A DNA stretch of 33,398 bases. Source: an uncultured Gordonibacter sp. (GTDB taxonomy: Bacteria > Actinomycetota > Coriobacteriia > Coriobacteriales > Eggerthellaceae). Shown piece by piece: positions 1-7,384 of this stretch (position 1 is the first letter of the stretch; every line of letters begins with the position of its first letter). The stretch spans positions 1 through 33,398 of the forward strand of contig CAJFVW010000242.1 in the NCBI GenBank assembly GCA_904420575.1, read 5' to 3'. The position numbers and the translations under genes were made by a program. The notes under the pieces are model-generated. The model ran no database searches. It saw nothing but the letters and a program-made list of their open reading frames with translations, and had not been told where the DNA came from.

Positions 1-18
1 GAGGATGCTTTCCTTTTC

Positions 19-90
19 GCAGGGCCGCCCGCCGGGCGGCCCTGCGGCGTTTGCGGGGCCCCGGGGGCGCAGTCGCCCCCGGGGCCCCGC
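19..90. terminator. Two adjacent GC-rich hairpins, possible terminator of an upstream gene
   Basis: Two perfect inverted repeats sit side by side. The first pairs 19-31 with 33-45 (13 bp arms). The second pairs 53-69 with 74-90 (17 bp arms, loop CAGT). Neither is followed by a T-tract, so classical intrinsic termination is not shown. Such strong stems at the boundary before a new transcription unit most likely end, or protect the 3' end of, a transcript entering from the left of the window. A 219-base open frame running through this region is judged a high-GC artefact. Confidence 0.5.
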
Positions 91-140
91 CACGTCTGGG
101 GGGCGCCGAACGCATGGGAACCGGCGCTCGCCGGTGCCGG

Positions 141-212
141 CGGCCGGGACGTTCGGCCGGGACGTTTCAATCCGGTTGACATTCGTATACAATGTTCATT
201 TGCGAACGTCCC
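141..212. promoter_or_regulatory. Repeat-flanked promoter region, putative operator
   Basis: A 13-bp unit, CGGCCGGGACGTT, is repeated exactly in tandem at 141-153 and 154-166. The core GGGACGTTCG (146-155) recurs as a perfect inverted copy, CGAACGTCCC, at 203-212. Between the arms lies an AT-rich stretch with TTGACA (176-181) and a good -10-like TACAAT (188-193). A weak -35-like TTTCAA lies at 165-170, 17 bases before the -10. The arrangement of half-sites around a promoter looks like a regulator binding site for the dehydratase gene at 236. The repeats are seen directly; the operator role is inference. Confidence 0.45.
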
Positions 213-235
213 TTTCCAGGTGAGGAAATCAGAAG

Positions 236-2077
236 ATGGATCTACGCATATCGAAACGAACGGCGCTTTTGCTTTTGCTTGACATCGTCGCCACCTATGT
301 GGCGTATTGGCTGGCATCGGTGCTGACCGACGTTCGGGGTTTCGTGTTCGTCAACAACGAGATCTACTTCATGCTCGGCATCCTGGCATTGATCAACGTG
401 GGGGTTCTCGCAGCCTTCCACCTGTACAACAACCTATGGGAATATGCCAGCATCGACGAGGCGCTCCAGATCGTGTTCGCGATTCTTCTGTCGACGCTCA
501 TAGGTGCCGTGTTCTTGTGGGTCATCGACGTGAGACTCCCCATCCGGGTGTTTGTCGTCTCGGCCATCTTGCTGGTGCTCATCATGGGGGGGATCCGCAT
601 GGTATGGCGCATCCAGCGCCGCAAGAAACATGCTTTCTCGAGATCGGCGGTCGAACGGCCGCGGACGCTCGTGGTAGGAGCTGGCGAGACCGGTTCCCTC
701 ACCATCGACCGCATGGCGTCGAAGGATCCCAACATGCCGGGCGTTCCCATCGTCGCCACGGACGACGATCCGTCGAAGCAAGGCCTGCGCATCCATGGGG
801 TGAAGGTGGCGGGTTCGAGCGACAGCATCGTCTCGCTGGTCGAACGCTTCGACATCGAGCAGATCGTCGTCGCCATTCCTTCTGCCACGACGGAGGAGAG
901 AAAGCGCATCTATGCCATCTGCACCGAGACCGACTGCAGCCTCAAGACGCTGCCGAACATACGCGAATTGCGCGTGGACGAACTCGAGGGCGTTGCCTTG
1001 CGCGACGTGGAGGTCACCGACCTGCTGGGGCGCGAGGAAATCATGCTCGACACGCGCATCGCTTCGAGCTACATAGCCGGCAAGGCGATCCTCGTCACGG
1101 GTGGTGGCGGTTCCATCGGCAGCGAGCTCTGCCGGCAGCTGGCGAAAGTGGCACCGGAGCGCATCGTGATTTTCGACATGTACGAGAACGACGCCTATAT
1201 GTTGCGGCAGGAGCTGATGGCGGAATACCACGACATCGAAGTGGTCATCGAGATCGGCAACGTGTGCGACGCGGCGCGCATAAACGAGGTGTTCGAGAAG
1301 TATCGCCCTTCCGCCGTCTTCCATGCTGCGGCGCACAAGCACGTCCCCTTGATGGAGGTATGCCCGCGCGAGGCGGTGCAGAACAACGTCTTCGGCACCC
1401 TCAACGTAGTCCATGCCGCCGACCGTTACGAAGCATCCCACTTCATTTTCATCTCCACCGACAAAGCGGTGAATCCGACGAGCGTCATGGGTGCCACGAA
1501 ACGCATGGGCGAGATGGTCATGCAGTATTACGCCCACACCTCGAAAACGATCTTCACTGCAGTCCGGTTCGGCAACGTGCTCGGCTCCAATGGAAGCGTC
1601 ATACCCCTGTTCAAGCGGCAGATAGCCCAGGGCGGGCCGGTGACGGTCACGCATCCGGACATACAGCGCTACTTCATGACGATACCGGAAGCGGCTCGGT
1701 TGGTCATCCAGGCAGGCGGCATGGCCAAAGGCGGCGAGATCTTCATTCTCGACATGGGCGAGCCGGTGAAGATCGTCGATTTGGCGAAGAACCTCATTCG
1801 CTTGTCGGGACTGACGGTAGGAGAGGACATCGCGATAACCTACACGGGCCTGCGCGATGGCGAGAAGATGTACGAAGAGCTGCTCATGGACGAAGAGGAC
1901 ACGCTTCCCACCGACAACGCCTCCATTATGATATCGACCGGGCAGGAGATCAGCTACGACGAAGTGGCGGCCAAGCTGAAAGACCTCGAAAACGCCCTGT
2001 CGAGAAGCGATGACGAGGCGGTGCGCATGCTCGAAGAGGCGGTTCCGACCTACCGTTTCACCAAGAACACACGGTAG
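236..2077 (+). CDS. Membrane-bound UDP-N-acetylhexosamine 4,6-dehydratase (PglF/WbpM/CapD type)
   Basis: This is a 613-residue protein of the long, membrane-anchored class. Four hydrophobic segments occupy roughly residues 9-30, 43-63, 78-98 and 103-125. A first nucleotide-binding domain follows with GAGETG at 148-153. The catalytic short-chain dehydratase domain carries GGGGSIG at 289-295, HAAAHKHVP at 364-372, STDK at 407-410 and an M-x3-K pair (Met418, Lys422). Met replaces the usual Tyr, as is typical for PglF/WbpM. The family converts UDP-GlcNAc to UDP-2-acetamido-2,6-dideoxy-4-keto-hexose at the inner membrane face. With the aminotransferase at 10187 it would give a 4-amino-6-deoxy sugar. 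The start is ATG 236, about 10 bases after GAGG. It probably has its own promoter. Substrate stereochemistry cannot be read from the sequence. Confidence 0.93.
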   Translation: MDLRISKRTALLLLLDIVATYVAYWLASVLTDVRGFVFVNNEIYFMLGILALINVGVLAAFHLYNNLWEYASIDEALQIVFAILLSTLIGAVFLWVIDVRLPIRVFVVSAILLVLIMGGIRMVWRIQRRKKHAFSRSAVERPRTLVVGAGETGSLTIDRMASKDPNMPGVPIVATDDDPSKQGLRIHGVKVAGSSDSIVSLVERFDIEQIVVAIPSATTEERKRIYAICTETDCSLKTLPNIRELRVDELEGVALRDVEVTDLLGREEIMLDTRIASSYIAGKAILVTGGGGSIGSELCRQLAKVAPERIVIFDMYENDAYMLRQELMAEYHDIEVVIEIGNVCDAARINEVFEKYRPSAVFHAAAHKHVPLMEVCPREAVQNNVFGTLNVVHAADRYEASHFIFISTDKAVNPTSVMGATKRMGEMVMQYYAHTSKTIFTAVRFGNVLGSNGSVIPLFKRQIAQGGPVTVTHPDIQRYFMTIPEAARLVIQAGGMAKGGEIFILDMGEPVKIVDLAKNLIRLSGLTVGEDIAITYTGLRDGEKMYEELLMDEEDTLPTDNASIMISTGQEISYDEVAAKLKDLENALSRSDDEAVRMLEEAVPTYRFTKNTR

Positions 2078-2094
2078 GACGCGGTTCGACCCAA

Positions 2095-2103
2095 GGGGGG
2101 GGG
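2095..2103 (+). repeat. G9 homopolymer in the convergent intergenic gap
   Basis: Nine consecutive G lie between the stop of the dehydratase (2077) and the stop of the minus-strand phosphotransferase (2133). It is one of three G9 tracts in the window, the others being at 27330 and 31721. No clear intrinsic terminator is visible in this 55-base convergent gap. Confidence 0.9.
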
Positions 2104-2132
2104 CGAAGCGTGCCCGCGCCCGTGCGAAGGCC

Positions 2133-3275
2133 TCACTCTCCGTCGGGGCCCTGTTCTTTCCCTTCTTTGCTTTCCGGGTTCTGTTCGCGGGGATTGTAGT
2201 GGTGTCGAAGGACGGGTTCGAGCAGGTCGAGCTTGACGATGGCGAACGCCGTGACGCCGATTATGACGCAGAGAATGGGTATCCGCGCGAAGCCGTGGAT
2301 CTCCGTGATGAGCACTGCGCAGAGCGCAAGGATGGCCGTCCATCCCCACATGATCATGACCGTGGCCTGGTGGCTGAACCCGGCCTTCATGAGCTGATGG
2401 TGGATGTGCCCCTTGTCGGCTTCGTCTATGGGGCGATGCGAGCGCTTGCGCCGCATGATCGCCAAGGCGGTGTCGATGATGGGCACTCCTGCTGCTAGTA
2501 TCGGAACAAGAAGCGAGACGAAGAGCGCGGATCGGGCGACGGCGAACAACGAGACGACCCCGAGGGAGAACCCCAGCAGCAACGATCCGGAATCTCCCAT
2601 GAAAATCGATGCGGGATGGAAGTTGTAGAGCAAAAAGCCGATGCAGACGCCGACGATGGCAACACTGAGGAACGTCGCGTCCGGTCGGTTCGTCAAAACG
2701 GCGAACGAGAAGATGGTGATGCCGGTTATTGCCGCTATGCCGGCGGCAAGTCCGTCAAGGCCGTCGATGAGGTTGATTATGTTGGCAAAGGCCACAAGAT
2801 AGAACACGGTTATCGGGTAGGAGAGCCATCCGAACTCGATGAAACCCCCTCCAAACGGATTGTAGATGCTCGAGAGCAGCAATCCCGAACCCGCAACGAT
2901 GCAAGCAGAGACGATCTGCCCTGCCAATTTCAGTTTCGGCCGAAGGTCTTTTACGTCGTCTGCCACGCCGATCGCAAACATGACCGCCACGCCGACCGCC
3001 ACGCCGACGTAGTTGACCGAGAGGTTGGGGTGGGGGGTGAAGGGGCTCTGCCACCCCCAAAAACGAATGCCGACGAGCAGGACGGCGAGGGCGACGACGA
3101 GTCCGGCGAACATCGCGATGCCTCCGAGCCGGGGGACCGGCCTCGTGTTGATCCTGCGCGAGCTCGGGTAATCGATGGCCTTGCATCGCAGGGCTATTCT
3201 TTTCGCGAGGGGAACGAAGACGGCCGTTGAAACGAGCGCAGAGAGAAACAGGGTGCCACATTCAACCCAATTCAT
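2133..3275 (-). CDS. Undecaprenyl-phosphate N-acetylglucosaminyl 1-phosphate transferase (WecA/TagO/MraY family)
   Basis: A 380-residue polytopic membrane protein of the polyprenyl-phosphate sugar-1-phosphate transferase family. Diagnostic features are the cytoplasmic loop with RPVPRLGGIA (residues 45-54), the acidic pair in VADDVKDLRPK (105-115), the NLIDGLDGLAAG motif (168-179), a later FMGDSGSLLLG motif, and a His-rich HIHHQLM loop near the C-terminus. The family transfers GlcNAc-1-phosphate from UDP-GlcNAc to undecaprenyl phosphate, starting teichoic acid, arabinogalactan-like or O-antigen-like glycans. Length is normal. The start is ATG at 3275 on the minus strand with AAAGGG about nine bases upstream. 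It is convergent with the dehydratase and divergent from the glycosyltransferase operon. It is the first of two initiating transferases in the window; the other is PglC-like at 11326. Confidence 0.92.
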   Translation of the reverse strand: MNWVECGTLFLSALVSTAVFVPLAKRIALRCKAIDYPSSRRINTRPVPRLGGIAMFAGLVVALAVLLVGIRFWGWQSPFTPHPNLSVNYVGVAVGVAVMFAIGVADDVKDLRPKLKLAGQIVSACIVAGSGLLLSSIYNPFGGGFIEFGWLSYPITVFYLVAFANIINLIDGLDGLAAGIAAITGITIFSFAVLTNRPDATFLSVAIVGVCIGFLLYNFHPASIFMGDSGSLLLGFSLGVVSLFAVARSALFVSLLVPILAAGVPIIDTALAIMRRKRSHRPIDEADKGHIHHQLMKAGFSHQATVMIMWGWTAILALCAVLITEIHGFARIPILCVIIGVTAFAIVKLDLLEPVLRHHYNPREQNPESKEGKEQGPDGE

Positions 3276-3617
3276 CCTCTGACCCTTTCGTGTGCAATGG
3301 TAGCTTGCGAATCACTTCTCGAAGACGGTCGTGCGTCTGGAACATATAGTATAGCGGTTTGAGACTGCAAACGTGATCCATTTGCCTCAAGTCATACGAA
3401 ATGCGTCGCCGCGCCGCGCAGGGCCTCCCATCGATGCGGGACCGGCCTTTTGAGTTGCAACCGAAGATGGTCGTCGCCCGCGAAAAGCGTGAGGGGTCGA
3501 AAGCTGCCGACAAGGCCTTTCCATTTGTGTGCAAACTGCAAGAAGATGTTTGACCCTCTGTCCGCTCGGGTAAAATAGGACATTCAGACGACGGTCGAAG
3601 GCCACGAAAGGGTGCCG
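3276..3617. other. Divergent intergenic region, about 340 bp, non-coding
   Basis: This region separates the minus-strand TagO-like gene from the plus-strand glycosyltransferase operon. I see no convincing coding sequence; small open frames here have no RBS or recognisable product. On the minus strand TATACT (complement of 3348-3353) could be a -10 for the TagO-like gene, without a good -35. A small inverted repeat GTTTG/CAAAC lies at 3357-3372. The plus-strand promoter candidate is listed separately. The length is unusual for this otherwise tightly packed locus. Confidence 0.6.
3550..3576 (+). promoter_or_regulatory. Candidate sigma-70-type promoter of the glycosyltransferase operon
   Basis: TTGACC (3550-3555) and TAAAAT (3571-3576) are separated by 15 bases (16 if TTTGAC is taken). 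This would start transcription near 3583 and leave a leader of about 35 bases before the glycosyltransferase start at 3618. The boxes match well but the spacing is short. Confidence 0.4.
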
Positions 3618-4679
3618 GTGAATACCTGTCCAGCCATTAGCATCATCATACCTGTGTACAACGTCGAGAAATGGCTCCGACGTGCGGTCGAGTCGTTGCA
3701 GCAGCAGACCTTCGGGGACTACGAGTTGTTCTTGGTGGACGACGGAAGCCGCGATTCCAGCGGCGATATCTGCGACGGTCTTGCCGAAGAGGACGACCGC
3801 ATCAAGGTTATCCACCGAGCCAATGGCGGTGCGGCGAGCGCCCGCAACGAAGCCATGGCGGTGGCCCGGGGAACCTACCTGTATTTCATGGACGGCGACG
3901 ACTGGTGCGAGCCGACCATGCTCGAAGACCTGCACGGCCTTGCGAGCGAAAACGACCTCGATCTGGTGGTGACCGGGTTCTACATCGACACGTATTACGA
4001 CGAAGGGAAATACTATCGAGAGTGGCGCGACGCTCCCGACCGGGTGTTCTCCTCTCAACAGGAATTCCGCGAGCAGGCACATGCCCTGTTCGACGCCCAA
4101 TTGCTCTACGCTCCTTGGAACAAGCTGTACCGCCGTGCGTATCTGGAGGAGCGCGGCATCAGGTTCCCCGCTACGTTCTGGGACGATTTGCCGTTCAACC
4201 TCGACGTCGTGCGCGACGTCGAGCGGGTAGGGTGCCTCGACGGGCACTACTATCACTTCCTGCGCGCCCGCGCCGAAAGCGAGAACACCAAATATCGGAG
4301 CGACATGTACGACAAGCGGGAGGAAGAGCACGCGTGGCTGCAAGAACTCTATCGGAACTGGGATCTCGATTCGCCGGCCATCCGCGAATTTCTCTCGCGC
4401 CGGTATGCGGAACGCCTGGTAGGGTGCATCGAGAACGTGACGAACAGGAACTGCACGCTTTCGCGCGAGGAAAAACGCGAGGAAATCGCGCGCATGATAT
4501 CCACCCCCCACGCGAAAAGCGCCCTTGAGGAAGCGAGCCCGCGCTCGTTCATGATGCGGTTCGTCCTGTTGCCCCTCAAATGGGGGAATGTTCGTTTGAC
4601 GCTGTGGGAGAGCTCGTTCATCTCATGGGTGAAGAGCAACAACACCAACCTGTTCGCCCGTTTGAAAGCGAACCGGTGA
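3618..4679 (+). CDS. Family 2 (GT-A) glycosyltransferase
   Basis: About 353 residues, with the GT2 fold at the N-terminus: ISIIIPVYN (residues 7-15), the nucleotide-binding DDGS (41-44), GGAASARN around 70-77 and the DxD-type motif DGDDW (92-96). The family transfers a sugar from a nucleotide-sugar donor onto a lipid-linked acceptor on the cytoplasmic side. A motif APWNKLYRRAYLEE in the middle recurs as AWNKLYRRDLLDE in the next gene, so the two are paralogues. A GTG at 3612 is also in frame, but AAAGGG (3607-3612) gives proper spacing only for GTG 3618. It is the first gene of the operon, and its TGA overlaps the next ATG (TGATG at 4677). Donor and linkage cannot be predicted. Confidence 0.88.
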   Translation: MNTCPAISIIIPVYNVEKWLRRAVESLQQQTFGDYELFLVDDGSRDSSGDICDGLAEEDDRIKVIHRANGGAASARNEAMAVARGTYLYFMDGDDWCEPTMLEDLHGLASENDLDLVVTGFYIDTYYDEGKYYREWRDAPDRVFSSQQEFREQAHALFDAQLLYAPWNKLYRRAYLEERGIRFPATFWDDLPFNLDVVRDVERVGCLDGHYYHFLRARAESENTKYRSDMYDKREEEHAWLQELYRNWDLDSPAIREFLSRRYAERLVGCIENVTNRNCTLSREEKREEIARMISTPHAKSALEEASPRSFMMRFVLLPLKWGNVRLTLWESSFISWVKSNNTNLFARLKANR

Positions 4680-5758
4680 TGTCTCGCACCCCTTTCATCA
4701 GCGTCGTCATGCCCTGCTACAACGTCGAGCGATATGTGGCGGCTGCGCTCGAGAGCGTCGTCTCCCAGGATCTCGACGATTGGGAGATCGTCGCCGTCGA
4801 CGACTGCTCGACGGACGCCACGCTGTCCGTCCTGCGCGACGCGGCAAGCCGCGACGGACGGATTCGCGTGTTCGCCCTTGATGAGAACCGCGGGGTATCG
4901 GCGGCGCGCAACTTCGGGTTGACGTGCGCGCAAGGCACGCATGTCGCATTCCTCGACCCGGACGACGCCTACGCTCCCGGCCTGTTCGCATGGCTGGATC
5001 GCGTGGTGAAAGAGCGCGATCCGCACATGATCGCATGGGGCGTTCGCGAGGTGTATTCGAACGAGGCCGGAGCCGTCGTTCTGGAAAAGGACGTGGTCAT
5101 GCCATGTCGGTCATGCTGCACGCCGCAAGAGGTGCATGCGGCCATCCTCGAGCTCGAACGCCTTACGTTGTTCGGTTACGCATGGAACAAGCTGTATCGT
5201 CGCGATCTTCTGGACGAGGCCGATGCCAAGTTTCCCTGCACGTCCATCAACGAGGACGTTTTTTTCAACATGGCGGTTGCGGGATCCTTGCGCTCGTTGG
5301 AAGTGGTCGGGGAGGCGCTGTACCGGTACGCACGTCGCGACGTCCAGCGCAGGACGAGCCTGACGGCACGTTTTCTTCCGGACTATTTCGACCTTTCGGC
5401 GCGGCGCGTCGAGGGCATGCTGGGCCTGTATCGGGCCTGGGGCGAGGAAACGCAGGAAGTGAAAGGCGTTCTTGGCACCATTTATGCGAGGTACGTCCTT
5501 TCGGCGCTTCAGCGGAACTGCGATCCTCGAGCGGGCATGGACAGGAATAAGCGTCGCGACTGGCTCGAGGCGCTCTACGAAAGACCTCTTTCCCGAGACC
5601 TGCTCGAGCATGCCGATCCGGACGGGTCGCTCGCCCGCGTGTGCGCCCGGCTTCTCAAGCGAAGGTCGCGTACGGCGGTTCTCCTTGCCGCTCGTGCGGT
5701 GTATGCGGTCAACGTGTTCGCGCCAGGGCTTTTCTCCCGCTTGAAGCAGAGCAGGTAA
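4679..5758 (+). CDS. Family 2 (GT-A) glycosyltransferase
   Basis: About 359 residues. The GT2 motifs are ISVVMPCYN (7-15), DDCSTD (41-46), GVSAARNFG (72-80) and DPDD (93-96). The WNKLYRRDLL segment links it to the preceding glycosyltransferase, suggesting an old tandem duplication followed by change of specificity. ATG 4679 is chosen because it overlaps the upstream stop as TGATG, the usual sign of translational coupling; the frame stays open further upstream but only inside the neighbour's coding sequence. It probably adds one residue of the repeat unit at the cytoplasmic membrane face. Confidence 0.88.
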   Translation: MSRTPFISVVMPCYNVERYVAAALESVVSQDLDDWEIVAVDDCSTDATLSVLRDAASRDGRIRVFALDENRGVSAARNFGLTCAQGTHVAFLDPDDAYAPGLFAWLDRVVKERDPHMIAWGVREVYSNEAGAVVLEKDVVMPCRSCCTPQEVHAAILELERLTLFGYAWNKLYRRDLLDEADAKFPCTSINEDVFFNMAVAGSLRSLEVVGEALYRYARRDVQRRTSLTARFLPDYFDLSARRVEGMLGLYRAWGEETQEVKGVLGTIYARYVLSALQRNCDPRAGMDRNKRRDWLEALYERPLSRDLLEHADPDGSLARVCARLLKRRSRTAVLLAARAVYAVNVFAPGLFSRLKQSR

Positions 5759-5770
5759 GACGTGGGACGA

Positions 5771-7384
5771 ATGGCGAAACAGCAACAGCCGTCGGTTCTG
5801 AAGTCGACGTTCGTGATGTCCGTCGCCACGACGCTGTCGAAGATCACCGGCTTCGTGCGGACCTGGGCTATGGCGTTCGCGCTTGGCAACACGGTTTTGG
5901 CCTCGTCCTACCAGATAGCCTTCAATCTGCCGAACATGCTGTACGAGCTGGTGGCGGGCGGCATCCTGACGACCGCCTTCCTCCCGGTCTATCTTTCCGT
6001 CAAGAACCAGCAGGACGAAAGCGCCGCTTGGAGGTTCGCGTCGAACCTTTTCAACATCGTGCTCGTCTGCTTGGGAGCGGTCGTGCTGCTCGCAACGGTT
6101 TTCGCGCCTCAGGTCATAGCCACGCAGACGTTCATGACAGGTGGCGAGTCGGCCGAACAGGCGGTGTTCTTCTTCCGTTTCTTTGCGGTGCAGGTGCTCT
6201 TTTTGGGATTGGGCGCGCTGGTCGGAGGCATACTGAACGCCCATCGCCGTTATTTCTGGCCCAACATCTCGTCCGCATTCAACAACCTCGTCGTCATCGT
6301 CACTTTCTTCGGATACGTGCCCTTGAGTGCGTGGGATCCTGGCTTTGCCCGGGTGTGGCTGGCGGTCGGCACGACGGTGGGCAGCTTTGCGATGTTCGCC
6401 TGCTTGATCCCAAGCCTGATGAAGGTGGGCGTCCGCTACACGCCACGCATCGATTTCCACGATCCCGCCCTTCGCGAAGTGGCGCGCATCGCCCTGCCGG
6501 TCATCGTGTTCACGGTGGCGAACTTGGTGGCGGTTTCGTTCCGCAATGCCTTTGCCTTGGACGTAGCACCCAATGGCCCCTCCACCATCCAGTACGCTTG
6601 GATGTGGTACCAGCTGCCTTACGGGATCGTGGCGGCGGCATTGTCCATCGCCTTGTTCACCGAGCTGGCCGATTTCGCCGCGCAAAAAAACTGGACGCGG
6701 TTCAAGGAGATGCTCTTGCGCGGCATCCGCCTCACCGCGTTTCTCATCGTCCCTTTGGCCGCTTGCCTGATGGCGCTGGCGAACCCGCTGGTCTCGCTGT
6801 ATCATGCCGGCGAGTTCACCGAAGAGAACGTGGCGCTGGTCGCCCAGGTTCTCTTCTGGTGGGGAACGACGCTCCCCTTGTTCGCCGTGTACATGTATCT
6901 CTACCGCGTGTTCTCGGCGCTCAAGGATCTCGTGACGCTGACGAAGGTCGACGTCGCCCTGCGCGTGGTGAACATAGCCTGCTATGTGGCGCTTACGTCG
7001 GGAGCGGGACCTTTCGAAGGATGGGGCCTGATCGGCATTCCGGTTGCCGATACCGTGTTTTACCTGTTGATGAATGCGGCGTTGTTGTTCATGCTTCAAC
7101 GTCGTGTCGGCTCGTTGGTCGACAGGCAGCTCGTTGTGTTCGGAGCGAAGGTCAGCATCGCTTCTTTGGCCGGCGGGTTTTCCGGATACCTTCTTTTGAA
7201 AGCCGTTTTCGGAGGCGTCTCGGGCATACCGCAGACTTTGCTGGCCGTCGTCGTTTGCGGCATCGCCTCGCTGGCCGTGTTCGCGCTGGCGTCCTGGGCT
7301 TTGCGGGTCCCCGAGATCGGCGCGGTGACCAAGCTGCTGCGAAGGTTTGGGGGGAAAGCAGAGAAGGGTGGAGCCGATGACTAG
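5771..7384 (+). CDS. MurJ/MviN-family lipid-linked oligosaccharide flippase
   Basis: About 537 residues, highly hydrophobic throughout with some 13-14 predicted membrane spans, typical of the MOP superfamily. The N-terminus has family hallmarks: an early Ser/Thr-rich helix, SKITGFVR, the segment NLPNMLYELVAGGILTTAF and FLPVYLS. MurJ flips lipid II, and relatives encoded in polysaccharide loci may flip other undecaprenyl-linked glycans. It follows the second GT2 gene by 12 bases, inside the operon. GTG 5762 is an alternative start with AGG six bases upstream; ATG 5771 follows GGGACGA. Because a Wzx-type flippase is also present at 16036, this may be a specialised second flippase or the housekeeping MurJ placed here. 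Which of the two cannot be decided from this window. Confidence 0.85.
   Translation: MAKQQQPSVLKSTFVMSVATTLSKITGFVRTWAMAFALGNTVLASSYQIAFNLPNMLYELVAGGILTTAFLPVYLSVKNQQDESAAWRFASNLFNIVLVCLGAVVLLATVFAPQVIATQTFMTGGESAEQAVFFFRFFAVQVLFLGLGALVGGILNAHRRYFWPNISSAFNNLVVIVTFFGYVPLSAWDPGFARVWLAVGTTVGSFAMFACLIPSLMKVGVRYTPRIDFHDPALREVARIALPVIVFTVANLVAVSFRNAFALDVAPNGPSTIQYAWMWYQLPYGIVAAALSIALFTELADFAAQKNWTRFKEMLLRGIRLTAFLIVPLAACLMALANPLVSLYHAGEFTEENVALVAQVLFWWGTTLPLFAVYMYLYRVFSALKDLVTLTKVDVALRVVNIACYVALTSGAGPFEGWGLIGIPVADTVFYLLMNAALLFMLQRRVGSLVDRQLVVFGAKVSIASLAGGFSGYLLLKAVFGGVSGIPQTLLAVVVCGIASLAVFALASWALRVPEIGAVTKLLRRFGGKAEKGGADD

Noticed and set aside
176-181. TTGACA as the -35 of the first gene
   Set aside because: It lies only six bases before TACAAT, and the hexamer 17 bases downstream (TTTGCG) is not a -10, so the pairing fails; the weaker TTTCAA at 165 is spaced better.
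5-223. Small open frame across the left-edge hairpins
   Set aside because: It is formed by two GC-rich inverted repeats, has no recognisable product and overlaps the promoter of the dehydratase gene.
586-592. G7 run in the dehydratase gene as a phase-variation tract
   Set aside because: The run is shorter than the G9 tracts and the frame is intact; no evidence of variability.
3262-3583. Minus-strand open frames upstream of the TagO-like gene (90 and 63 residues)
   Set aside because: They overlap the TagO-like start or the promoter region, have no convincing ribosome site and no family features.
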